Made by a program: the position numbers and the translations under genes
Notes under the pieces: model-generated
What the model was told of the DNA's origin: nothing
Databases searched by the model: none
Seen by the model: the letters and a program-made list of their open reading frames with translations, nothing else
Assembly (NCBI RefSeq): GCF_900450995.1
Contig: NZ_UGHY01000002.1
Span: forward strand, 1,028,501-1,092,500
Reading direction: 5' to 3'
Length of the DNA stretch: 64,000 nt
DNA from: Haemophilus parainfluenzae
GTDB lineage: Bacteria; Pseudomonadota; Gammaproteobacteria; Enterobacterales; Pasteurellaceae
Shown: positions 1 to 8,315 of the stretch, piece by piece
Numbering within the stretch: position 1 is the first letter of the stretch
Layout of the letters: each line of letters starts with the position of its first letter

Positions 1-118
1 TATGACTTACAAAAATATGCATGGCGATAAAATCGCTGAGCGTATTGCAGCACAAAAAGAAGCCATGCGTCAGGCACGCAAGGAAATCGAAGAAGCGGAG
101 GATGAGCATCATGAGTAA
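1..118 (+). CDS. hybA: Hydrogenase-2 iron-sulfur subunit HybA, C-terminal end only
   Basis: Only the last 38 codons lie in the window; the gene enters from the left edge and stops with TAA at 116-118. The visible tail is a charged helix rich in Glu, Lys and Ala (for example AAQKEAMRQARKEIEEAEDE), with no cysteine cluster. HybA is the periplasmic ferredoxin-like electron carrier of hydrogenase 2 and normally sits directly before hybB. The identity rests on position in the operon rather than on motifs, because the iron-sulfur part is outside the window. The stop codon overlaps the start of hybB by 8 bases, which implies translational coupling. Confidence 0.75.
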   Translation, partial: MTYKNMHGDKIAERIAAQKEAMRQARKEIEEAEDEHHE

Positions 119-1337
119 TCCACGTCCAGTAGGCGGTCGCCTTGTTTCTGCCGCAATTCTCTTTTTTGCACCACTTGCCGTGCTTTGCGTTTTATTAATT
201 TTAAAACGTTTAGTGTTTGGTATTGGTTCCGTGACCGCACTTAATGGCGGTTATCCTTGGGGTTTATGGATTGCCTTTGACTTACTTGTCGGTACAGGAT
301 TTGCCTGTGGTGGTTGGGCGCTCGCTTGGACCGTGTACATTTTCAATAAAGGGAAATATCACGCCCTTGTTCGCCCAGCATTGCTTGCAAGTTTATTCGG
401 CTATTCCCTTGGTGGTTTATCTATCACCATTGATATGGGACGTTATTGGCATTTGCCATATTTCTACATTCCAGGGCAGTTCAACACGAATTCCGTTCTA
501 TTTGAAACGGCATTTTGTATGACGGTGTATATCATCGTGGTGACCCTAGAGTTTGCTCCTGTATGGCTTGGTTTCTTCGGCTTGAAAAAATGGTTTAATA
601 AACTCAATAAAATCATGTTTTTCATTATTGCCTTGGGTGCCTTGTTACCAATGATGCACCAATCCTCTATGGGTTCCTTGATGATTGTAGCGGGTCACAA
701 AGTCCATCCGGTATGGCAAAGCTATGAAGCGCTACCAATTCTCTCCTTGCTGACAGCTTTCATTATGGGCTTCTCTATTGTGATTTTTGAGGGTTCTTTA
801 GTTAAAGCGGGTCTTGCAGGAAAAACACCAGATGAACGCCATTTATTTACTCAATTGGCACGCGTTACCGCAGGATTAATTTTCTGTTTCTTAGCGGTGC
901 GTTTTGGTGAGTTGATTTATCACGACAAACTGCAAATGGTTGTGGGTTTCGATAAATTAACTAAATTTGAAGCATGGATGTTCTGGATGGAAGTCTGGTT
1001 GATGGTATTACCGTTACTTACCCTCTTCCTCGGGGAGAAAAAATCAGATTCCCGTTGGTTATTTATTTCGGCATTAAGCATGTTACTCGGTGCAGCATTA
1101 TGGCGTATGAACTACTCGCTTATCATGTATAATCCGGGCAACGGCTATCAATATTTCCCGTCTGCGGAAGAATTGCTTATTTCAATCGGCTTCGTTTCTA
1201 TTGAAGTATGTGCCTATATTTTAATCATTCGTCTATTCCCTGTATTACCGGTATTTAAAGAAAAACATACCGAAGACTCAGAAAAAATTATTGCCGAAAA
1301 AGCGGCATTCAGCAAAAAAGTTAGCGGAGCAGAATAA
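111..1337 (+). CDS. hybB: Hydrogenase-2 membrane subunit HybB
   Basis: HybB is the polytopic inner-membrane subunit (NrfD/PsrC-like family) that passes electrons from the periplasmic hydrogenase dimer to the quinone pool. The protein is about 408 residues, close to the E. coli length, and nearly all of it is hydrophobic segments, around ten predicted membrane spans, starting with AAILFFAPLAVLCVLLI near residue 15. The ATG at 111 is chosen because it is preceded by a good ribosome site (GCGGAGGA) and gives the HybB-like start MSNPRPVGG; an upstream in-frame ATG at 21 lies inside hybA. It overlaps hybA by 8 bases and hybC by one base (TAATG), so hybABC reads as one tightly coupled operon. Confidence 0.93.
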   Translation: MSNPRPVGGRLVSAAILFFAPLAVLCVLLILKRLVFGIGSVTALNGGYPWGLWIAFDLLVGTGFACGGWALAWTVYIFNKGKYHALVRPALLASLFGYSLGGLSITIDMGRYWHLPYFYIPGQFNTNSVLFETAFCMTVYIIVVTLEFAPVWLGFFGLKKWFNKLNKIMFFIIALGALLPMMHQSSMGSLMIVAGHKVHPVWQSYEALPILSLLTAFIMGFSIVIFEGSLVKAGLAGKTPDERHLFTQLARVTAGLIFCFLAVRFGELIYHDKLQMVVGFDKLTKFEAWMFWMEVWLMVLPLLTLFLGEKKSDSRWLFISALSMLLGAALWRMNYSLIMYNPGNGYQYFPSAEELLISIGFVSIEVCAYILIIRLFPVLPVFKEKHTEDSEKIIAEKAAFSKKVSGAE

Positions 1338-3047
1338 TGTCAGAAAAAAAAACGTATCTCAATTGACCCAATTACCCGTATTGAGGGTCATTTACGTATT
1401 GATTGTGAAATTGAAAATGGCGTCGTCACCAATGCTTGGTCATCTGGTACCATGTGGCGTGGTATGGAAAATATCGTAAAAGGTGCCGACCCACGTGATG
1501 CATGGATGATTATGCAACGTATCTGTGGCGTATGCACCACAGTACACGCGATTATCAGCGTACGTGCCGTAGAAGATGCTATCAGTGCTAAAGTTCCCGT
1601 AAATGCACAGTACATTCGTAACATGATTCTTGCTGCACATACCATTCATGACCATATTGTGCATTTCTATCAACTCTCCGCCATGGACTGGGTAGATATC
1701 ACTTCTGCCTTAAAAGCAGATCCGGAAAAAGCGGCTGATATGCTAAAAGGCGTGTCCACATGGTCATTAAACAGTGCTAACGAATTCCGCAATGTACAGA
1801 AAAAAATTCAAGCATTAGTGGACAGCGGACAACTTGGTATTTTCGCTAACGGTTATTTCGGTCATGCTGCAATGAAACTTCCACCAGAAGTAAACCTCAT
1901 TGCCGTAGCCCACTATTTGCAAGCGCTTGAATGTCAACGTGATGCTAACCGTGTAGTCGCATTACTCGGTAGTAAAACACCACACATTCAAAACTTGGCG
2001 ATTGGTGGTGTAGCAAACCCAATTAACTTAGATTCCCAAGCAGTACTAAACCAAGAACGTCTTATGTTCGTGAAAGCTTGTATCGATCGCCTAACTGACT
2101 TCATTAACCAAGTGTATAAAGTAGATGCAGCAGTATTTGCGGCTTACTACCCTGAATGGTTAAGCTTAGGCAAAACATCTGGCAACTACTTATCTGTACC
2201 AGAATACCCAATTGATGCAGATAACTCTAAATTCATGTTAAAAGGTGGTTATATCGAAAACGGCGATTTATCGACTTTCCGTCCAATTGATCAACAAAAA
2301 GATGAATTCGTTGTAAAAGGCATTAAAGAAAGTGGTAAACACGCTTGGTACGAAGACGATGAGCCATTAGAACCTTGGGCGGGTTTAACTCGTCCGAAAT
2401 ACACAGGCTGGCAAGATGATGGTAAATACTCTTGGGTAAAAGCACCGACATTCTACGGTAAAGTTGTCGAAGTAGGTCCTCTCGCCTATTTAATGTGTGG
2501 TTTGGCCGCAAATGACACGCCAACCGTTAGCCATTTCAATGAATTAAAAGGCATCTATGAAAAATTGACCGGTAATACTTTAACCACCGATCAATTACAT
2601 TCTACCCTTGGACGTATTATCGGTCGTACCGTGCATTGCTGTGCGATCAACGACATTTTAAGCGCTCAATGGCAAATGCTCATTGATAATATTGCTAAAG
2701 GTGATATGACGGCTTATATCAAAACAGATATTCCAGCAAACGGTGAATTCCGTGGTGTTGGTTTCGGTGAAGTACCACGCGGTATGCTTTCTCACTGGGT
2801 TGTGATCAAAGACGGTCGCATCGAAAACTATCAAGCGGTTGTACCATCCACATGGAATGCCGGTCCGCGTAATGAACAAGACCAAATGGGTCCCTATGAG
2901 CTTTCCATTATTGGTACACCGGTGGCAGATCCGACTAAACCATTGGAAGTGGTTCGAACCATTCACTCATTCGACCCTTGTATGTCATGCGCCGTACATG
3001 TAGTTAATACCGAAAACGGTGAAGTGACTGAAGTGAAGGTGTTGTAA
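1337..3047 (+). CDS. hybC: Hydrogenase-2 large (nickel) subunit HybC, frame broken near the start
   Basis: HybC carries the [NiFe] active site of the H2-uptake hydrogenase. The N-terminal ligand motif RICGVC and the C-terminal DPCMSCAVH motif are both present, followed by the short tail that HybD removes during maturation. The natural start is the ATG at 1337, overlapping the hybB stop. From there the frame hits a TGA after nine codons because of a run of nine A (1344-1352). With eight A it reads MSEKKRISIDPITRIEGHL and continues without interruption to 3047, about 569 residues, the usual length. Downstream coding is perfect, so an extra A is probably a sequencing error, though slippage in the A run is possible. 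The longest uninterrupted frame begins only at 1452. Confidence 0.9.
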
Positions 3048-3526
3048 TGAAGCCGTTAATTCTTGGTGTCGGCAATATTTTGTTAAGTGATGAAGGTGTC
3101 GGTGTACGCGTTGTGCAGGAGCTTGAAAAACGTCCTAAAATTCAACCGCACTTTGACATCATCGATGGTGGAACTTGTGGCATGGAATTACTGGATGCGA
3201 TGGCAAATCGCGAGCATTTGATTATTGTTGATGCTGTGCTTGCTAACAAACAACCAGGTGAGATTATCGTGTTGCATGACGAGCAAGTGCCAACCTTTTT
3301 CTCTCGCAAAATTTCACCACACCAACTCGGCATTTGTGATGTACTTTCTGCGATGAAATTGACGGATGAATTTCCAAAACACCTTTGCCTTATCGGCATC
3401 CAACCAGAATCACTAGAATCTGGAATTGGTTTGACGGAAACAATACAAAACATGTTGCCAAAGGTTTTTGAAACGTTAAATCAAGTCATTAAGGAATACG
3501 GTTTGAATCTAGATTCCTCTCTTTAG
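3047..3526 (+). CDS. hybD: Hydrogenase-2 maturation endopeptidase HybD
   Basis: HybD cleaves the C-terminal tail of the HybC precursor once nickel is inserted. The 159-residue protein has the family start ILGVGNILLSDEGVGV. The nickel-sensing ligands known from E. coli HybD (Glu16, Asp62, His93) are represented here by Glu16, Asp62 and His92. It overlaps the hybC stop by one base, so substrate and protease are translated together. The last codons run into an inverted-repeat element (3516-3598), which supplies the TAG stop, so the extreme C-terminus may have been shaped by that insertion. Confidence 0.93.
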   Translation: MKPLILGVGNILLSDEGVGVRVVQELEKRPKIQPHFDIIDGGTCGMELLDAMANREHLIIVDAVLANKQPGEIIVLHDEQVPTFFSRKISPHQLGICDVLSAMKLTDEFPKHLCLIGIQPESLESGIGLTETIQNMLPKVFETLNQVIKEYGLNLDSSL

Positions 3527-3598
3527 AAAAGAGGGGCCGACTTAATTAATCGAAACTAGGGTTAAATCTCCCCTAACCCCCTCTTTACGAAAGAGGGG
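3516..3598 (+). repeat. Double hairpin repeat at the end of hybD
   Basis: Two similar hairpins face each other across about 40 bases. The first (3516-3536) pairs CCTCTCTTT with AAAGAGGGG around AGA and overlaps the hybD stop. The second (3578-3598) is a perfect 9-bp stem, CCCCTCTTT/AAAGAGGGG, around ACG. Between them lies a CTCCCCTAACCCCC stretch. Because the arms are interchangeable, the whole element can also fold as one long hairpin. It looks like a small dispersed repeat and could reduce transcription into hybE. No second copy was seen in this window. Confidence 0.6.
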
Positions 3599-3656
3599 AA
3601 TTTTCTTTAAGGTTTCTCCAGAATTCTTTAATCTTATTAATATTGAAAAATAAACC

Positions 3657-4166
3657 ATGTATCGACACGAAAAAACACCACAAAATTCGACCGCACTTTT
3701 AACCTCTGTCACTGGCTTTGAAGAAAACCCAACGGAGATTTTCCTTACTGAAATGAAAAACATTGTGCCCGAAATGCAAGATCTTCCTTTTTATCACAAA
3801 GGCATCAAGTGTTTCTGCCCTAAATTTGTTTTATTCGAAGACCAATGGATTGGCACAGTATTAACCCCGTGGATGATGAGTATTGTAATTCTGCCTGGGC
3901 CTCAACAACAATGGGAGCCTCGTGAATTAGGTGACAAACTCACCGTGCAGCTGCCTTACAAAGCACTCACTTTCACCGTTAGTAGCATTGAAAATGTACC
4001 GCAATATTTAAGTTGCTCCTTACATTCACCCCTCGATCCGAATCTGACTAATGAACAAGCGATTCAACTCACACAAGATTGTTTACGTATGATTTTATCC
4101 ATCCCAACCGCACAACCGACATTTAATTCTGATCGCCGCAACCTGTTTAAAGCCATGATAAAATAA
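3657..4166 (+). CDS. hybE: Hydrogenase-2 assembly chaperone HybE
   Basis: HybE binds the signal peptide of the hydrogenase-2 small subunit and holds it back from the Tat exporter until the large subunit is ready. The protein has 169 residues, the usual length. The characteristic middle part (FCPKFVLFEDQWIGTVLTPW followed by MMSIVILPGP) is typical of the HybE/HupJ family. Start ATG at 3657 is the first in frame; the ribosome site is weak. It follows hybD after a 130-base gap occupied by the hairpin repeat. No hybF or hybG follows, so the remaining maturation genes must lie elsewhere. Confidence 0.9.
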   Translation: MYRHEKTPQNSTALLTSVTGFEENPTEIFLTEMKNIVPEMQDLPFYHKGIKCFCPKFVLFEDQWIGTVLTPWMMSIVILPGPQQQWEPRELGDKLTVQLPYKALTFTVSSIENVPQYLSCSLHSPLDPNLTNEQAIQLTQDCLRMILSIPTAQPTFNSDRRNLFKAMIK

Positions 4167-4205
4167 GCCTAATCGTCAGTATTTTTCTATATTTTGAATA
4201 TCTTT

Positions 4206-4982
4206 ATGAAAAATGAATGATACACATTTCAAGAAGCTATTAAAGAGTATTTTCTTAGCCTAGGTCTATACGCTGAAACCAATAAGACAATAAAAGGTAT
4301 AAGAACCGAACATGATATTGACATATATGTGGATTTTTCCTTTATTGGTTTAAAAACTATTTGGCTTATTGAGGCCAAATATTGGAATCAAAAGATTGAT
4401 AAAAATACCGTATCTGCATTTATGCATAGAGTGAATGAAACTTGTGCAGATAAAGGAATTATTATTTCTAAAAAAGGATTTCAAACTGGTGCTTTTGAAG
4501 CAGCAGAAAACTCAAATATTCTACTAAGAACATTTGAAGAATTAAAAAAGGAAACCGAACATTACACATTAACCAATATACTACATTCATATGAAAATAG
4601 GTTTAACATTCTTGAAGCAAGATATTGGTCACACTCTAAACAGATTAGACAAAAATATAACCTTAGGGGTTACATAGAAGATGACACTGAATTTTCAGGC
4701 TTTGTTTTATTAGGTAAGATTCAGAATGTAATAGAAAATATTAAGCATGTTGCCTATCCAATCAATTTAACTATTCCACAATTAACACAAATTGGGGAAG
4801 TTCAAGCTAATAATCTTCAACAAGCCATAAATTGGTTAAATTTAAGTCTAAATTTTTTAGACGAAAAATTAATACTTGCCGAAGTAGAAATGCAGAAAAA
4901 CAATGATTTTTTGCCTAAATTATATTACCCTGCAGTATCAATAATTAAGTCTATTTATGAACACATAAAATTGTATGATTAG
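4206..4982 (+). pseudogene. PD-(D/E)XK nuclease-like protein with an early in-frame stop
   Basis: From the ATG at 4206 the frame reads MKNE, then TGA (4218-4220), then continues open for over 250 codons. The part after the stop contains a nuclease-type core: EHDIDIYVDFSF followed by WLIEAKYWN, the D...ExK pattern of restriction-endonuclease-like folds (Mrr/type IV-like). In the expected protein the TGA most simply stands for a Trp codon (TGG). If the stop is real, translation could only restart downstream, for example at the GTG at 4329, which would remove the first acidic residues of the motif. The gene is AT-rich, has no operon partner, and ends before a strong terminator. Exact function is unknown; defence against foreign DNA is only an inference. 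Confidence 0.5.
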
Positions 4983-5010
4983 TGTTTTCATTGCATACGA
5001 CACTCAATAA

Positions 5011-5048
5011 AAAATGGGCAAAGTAAAATAACTTACTTTGCCCATTTT
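5011..5048 (-). terminator. Bidirectional terminator between the nuclease-like gene and serA
   Basis: A perfect 13-bp stem, ATGGGCAAAGTAA/TTACTTTGCCCAT, with loop AATAAC is extended by A/T pairs on both sides. Read on the minus strand it ends in a run of T, the layout of a strong intrinsic terminator for rpiA-serA; it may also stop transcription from the left. Confidence 0.85.
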
Positions 5049-5097
5049 GCTTTGCATCCCGCACAAAGTGCGGTCAATTTTTGCTTAATTTTTCACA

Positions 5098-6330
5098 TTA
5101 ATACAACACACGTGCTTTAATTGTACCTTCAATCTCACGGAGTTTGGCTAACAATGGTGATGCATCATCTGTTTCAACATCTACCACAACATAACCAATT
5201 TTTGGATCGGTTTGCAGATATTGCGCTGCAATATTGAGATTGGCTTCGACGAAAATTTGGTTCAGTTTGTTTAATACGCCTGGACGATTTTCGTGAATGT
5301 GAAGTAAACGTTTTGTGCCAACGTGTTCTGGTAAAGAAACTTCTGGGAAATTCACGGAAGAAAGAGTTGAGCCGTTATCTGAATATTTCACAAATTTACC
5401 CGCGACTTCAAAACCAATGTTTTCTTGTGCTTCCGCGGTTGAACCACCGATATGCGGGGTTAAGATCACATTATCAAATTTACGTAATGGTGAAACAAAC
5501 TCTTCATTGATTGAAGCAGGCTCAACAGGGAATACGTCAATCGCCGCACCACGAACTTTACCTTGTTCAAGCGCAGCTGCTAAAGCATCAATATCCACTA
5601 CCGTACCACGTGCCGCATTGATCAAAATAGAATCTTGTTTTAACTGTGCAATACGTTCAGCACTCATTAAATTACGGGTTGAAGGTAAATCAGGTACATG
5701 AAGTGAGATCACATCACAAGACCCCAATAACTCTTCAAGTGTGTGCAATTGTTTTGCATTACCCAATGGCAATTTATTTTCGATATCGTAGAAATACACG
5801 TCCATCCCTAGAGATTCCGCAATAATACTTAATTGCGAACCGATATGGCCGTAACCCACGATACCTAATTTTTTACCACGTACTTCATGAGAGCCAACTG
5901 CCGATTTATTCCATAAACCACGATGCACATCTGCATTCGCTTGAGGAATATTACGCATTAAAAGCAAAATCTCACCCAACACTAATTCAGCTACAGAACG
6001 TGTATTGGAGAACGGGGCATTAAATACTGGAATCCCACGCATTTTTGCTGCATTAAGATCCACTTGGTTGGTTCCGATACAGAAACAGCCAATAGCAATA
6101 AGCTTCGGCGCAGCTTCAATCATTTCTGCAGTTAATTGGGTACGTGAACGTAAGCCAATAAAATGCGCATCTTTAATCGCTTCTTTTAGCTCATCACCAT
6201 CTAAGGCTTTTTTGTAAAAGTCGATGTTGGTGTAGCCAGCCGCATGTAAGGTATCTAATGCACTTTGGTGCACGCCCTCTAATAGCACAAATTTAATTTT
6301 TGATTTGTCGAGTGAGACTTTGTTTGTCAT
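5098..6330 (-). CDS. serA: D-3-phosphoglycerate dehydrogenase SerA
   Basis: SerA oxidises 3-phosphoglycerate with NAD to 3-phosphohydroxypyruvate, the first committed step of serine synthesis, in the cytoplasm. The 410-residue protein has the D-2-hydroxyacid dehydrogenase layout: substrate domain, NAD-binding motif GYGHIGSQ, catalytic Arg in INAARGTVVD, catalytic His in TPHIGGST, and a C-terminal ACT domain (LLHIHENRPGVLNKLNQ) that in this family binds serine for feedback inhibition. I chose the ATG at 6330 (MTNKVSLDK) because GGAAG lies just upstream; the frame stays open further upstream into rpiA. It follows rpiA after about 19 bases, so the two are probably co-transcribed. Confidence 0.96.
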   Translation of the reverse strand: MTNKVSLDKSKIKFVLLEGVHQSALDTLHAAGYTNIDFYKKALDGDELKEAIKDAHFIGLRSRTQLTAEMIEAAPKLIAIGCFCIGTNQVDLNAAKMRGIPVFNAPFSNTRSVAELVLGEILLLMRNIPQANADVHRGLWNKSAVGSHEVRGKKLGIVGYGHIGSQLSIIAESLGMDVYFYDIENKLPLGNAKQLHTLEELLGSCDVISLHVPDLPSTRNLMSAERIAQLKQDSILINAARGTVVDIDALAAALEQGKVRGAAIDVFPVEPASINEEFVSPLRKFDNVILTPHIGGSTAEAQENIGFEVAGKFVKYSDNGSTLSSVNFPEVSLPEHVGTKRLLHIHENRPGVLNKLNQIFVEANLNIAAQYLQTDPKIGYVVVDVETDDASPLLAKLREIEGTIKARVLY

Positions 6331-6349
6331 GTTTGCTTCCTTATTTTTA

Positions 6350-7009
6350 TTAATCAATAATTTTTGCGCCGTCTGGCGTACCAACAATCACAATATCCGC
6401 CCCACGTAAGGCAAAAATACCGTTTGTTACGACACCTGCGACATTATTCAATTCTTTTTCCATTTCCACTGGATTTAAGATAGCGAAGTTATGTACATCT
6501 AAAATCACGTTGCCGTTATCCGTTACTACACCTTCACGATATTCTGGGGCGCCACCAAGAGAAACTAATTTACGACCAACTTGTGAACGTGCCATTGGAA
6601 TCACTTCTACTGGCAATGGGAATGTGCTACCTAACACATCCACTTGTTTGCTAGAATCAACGATACAAATAAATTTTTTCGCTAAAGCGGCCACAATTTT
6701 TTCGCGAGTCAATGCAGCACCACCACCTTTAATCATCATTTTTTGTGGATTAATTTCATCAGCGCCATCCACATAAATATCTAAACTGGATACATCGTTA
6801 GCACTAAACACTTCAATGCCCTGTTTACGCAATAATTCTTCTGAGGCTTTAGATGCCGCTACCGCGCCTTGAATTTGATCTTTTAATTCGCCTAAAGCCT
6901 CAATAAAACAATTCACTGTTGAGCCACTTCCTACACCAACAATGGTATCGGGTTTGACATATTTTAATGCAGCACGCGCAGCTAATTTTTTCATTTCTAG
7001 TTGATCCAT
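6350..7009 (-). CDS. rpiA: Ribose-5-phosphate isomerase A
   Basis: RpiA interconverts ribose-5-phosphate and ribulose-5-phosphate in the pentose phosphate pathway. All hallmark segments are present in the 219 residues: [11 protein letters not shown] near residue 26, DGADEINP with the active-site acidic residues, and [14 protein letters not shown]. Length matches the E. coli enzyme. The ATG at 7009 is preceded by an AGGGACAGA stretch. rpiA lies directly upstream of serA in the same orientation, an arrangement also found in E. coli. Confidence 0.97.
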   Translation of the reverse strand: MDQLEMKKLAARAALKYVKPDTIVGVGSGSTVNCFIEALGELKDQIQGAVAASKASEELLRKQGIEVFSANDVSSLDIYVDGADEINPQKMMIKGGGAALTREKIVAALAKKFICIVDSSKQVDVLGSTFPLPVEVIPMARSQVGRKLVSLGGAPEYREGVVTDNGNVILDVHNFAILNPVEMEKELNNVAGVVTNGIFALRGADIVIVGTPDGAKIID

Positions 7010-7118
7010 TTCTCTGTCCCTTTTAAATTTTAAATAATGACGTAAACGTTTGCTTTACTTTAATACGCCCCTATTAAATAAACAAGTGTAAAAATTTATT
7101 CGTGATGATGAAAAAATT

Positions 7119-8267
7119 TTATTCATCTAAGAAAAGCGCTAATAGTTCGTTTAAAAACAATTTACCGTGTTCAGTGATCTGCCAAAAATCAGGTGTTTCC
7201 ACAATATAATTCTGCTGGATCGCAAAATCAATTTGATTTTTGACCGCACTGTGCGAAAGCCCCGTGTAATGTTCAAACTCTTGTTTTGGTACAGCTTCCA
7301 ATAAACGAAAACGATTCATGAAAAATTCAAAAGCGCGGTCATTTTTTTCCACGTTTTTTTCTTCATAAAGGTATTCACCACGCAAATAGCCTTTTGGATG
7401 CTTTGTTTTAGAAAAACGTAAAATATCGCCATCAGGAAAAGTCAGTTTTCCATGTGCACCACAGCCTATCGCCAAATAATCCCCGAATCGCCAATAATTC
7501 AGATTGTGCTGACATTGAAAGCCCGGTTTCGCATAAGCGGATGTTTCATATTGTTGATAACCCGCTTCGGTTAAAAGCTGGTGGCCTTGCTCAAAAATAT
7601 CCCAAAGCTCATCATCATCCGGCAATGTAGGCGGACGATAAGCAAACATGGTATTGGGTTCAATGGTGAGCTGATACCAAGAAAGGTGTGGTGGAGCAAG
7701 CTCAATGGCTTGTCGCAAATCATCTAAGGCTTCCTCAAGCGTTTGGTTTGGCAAACCGTGCATTAAATCCAAATTGAAACTTTTCAAGCCTGAAACTTTT
7801 GCCAAACTGACCGCACTTTTAGCTTCCTCCGCATTATGAATACGCCCTAAACGTTGTAATTTATCGTCATTAAAACTTTGGATACCCATGGAAATACGTG
7901 TTACACCAGCATCCACATAGCCTTTAAAACGCTCCGCTTCGACAGTGCCAGGATTAGCTTCCATGGTAATTTCTATATTCTCTGAAAAAGGAATGCGACG
8001 TTGAATTTCTGCCAATAACAACTTGATACTTTCTGCTGAAAATAAACTCGGTGTGCCACCACCAATAAACATTGAATGAAGTGAACGATGTTGAATACTA
8101 GCCTGATATTTCTCTAAATCTGCCTCAAGATCGGTTATCAGATGTTGCACATATTCTTGTTCAGGAATTGTGCCTTTCTGTGCATGCGAATTGAAATCAC
8201 AATAAGGACATTTCTGCACACACCAGGGAATATGCACATAAAGGGAAAGAGGGGGAAATTTTTGCAT
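7119..8267 (-). CDS. hemW: Radical SAM heme chaperone HemW (YggW)
   Basis: HemW is a HemN-like protein that binds heme and an iron-sulfur cluster and is thought to deliver heme to respiratory enzymes; it lacks proven coproporphyrinogen oxidase activity. The 382-residue protein starts with LYVHIPWCVQKCPYCDFNSH, holding the CxxxCxxC cluster motif of radical SAM enzymes, followed by FIGGGTPS and EANPGT. The C-terminal HemN-type domain is intact. It lies downstream of lon on the same strand, with a weak hairpin between them. The longer HemN N-terminal extension is absent, which supports HemW over HemN. Confidence 0.93.
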   Translation of the reverse strand: MQKFPPLSLYVHIPWCVQKCPYCDFNSHAQKGTIPEQEYVQHLITDLEADLEKYQASIQHRSLHSMFIGGGTPSLFSAESIKLLLAEIQRRIPFSENIEITMEANPGTVEAERFKGYVDAGVTRISMGIQSFNDDKLQRLGRIHNAEEAKSAVSLAKVSGLKSFNLDLMHGLPNQTLEEALDDLRQAIELAPPHLSWYQLTIEPNTMFAYRPPTLPDDDELWDIFEQGHQLLTEAGYQQYETSAYAKPGFQCQHNLNYWRFGDYLAIGCGAHGKLTFPDGDILRFSKTKHPKGYLRGEYLYEEKNVEKNDRAFEFFMNRFRLLEAVPKQEFEHYTGLSHSAVKNQIDFAIQQNYIVETPDFWQITEHGKLFLNELLALFLDE

Positions 8268-8281
8268 AATTAAAAGTCAAA

Positions 8282-8303
8282 AGGGCTTGTTTTCACAAGC
8301 CCT
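8282..8303 (-). terminator. Hairpin between lon and hemW
   Basis: An 8-bp stem AGGGCTTG/CAAGCCCT with a 6-base loop is followed on the minus strand by TTTTGACTTTT. It probably terminates part of the lon transcript, with some read-through to hemW. Confidence 0.65.
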
Positions 8304-8315
8304 AAAAATGAGTCA

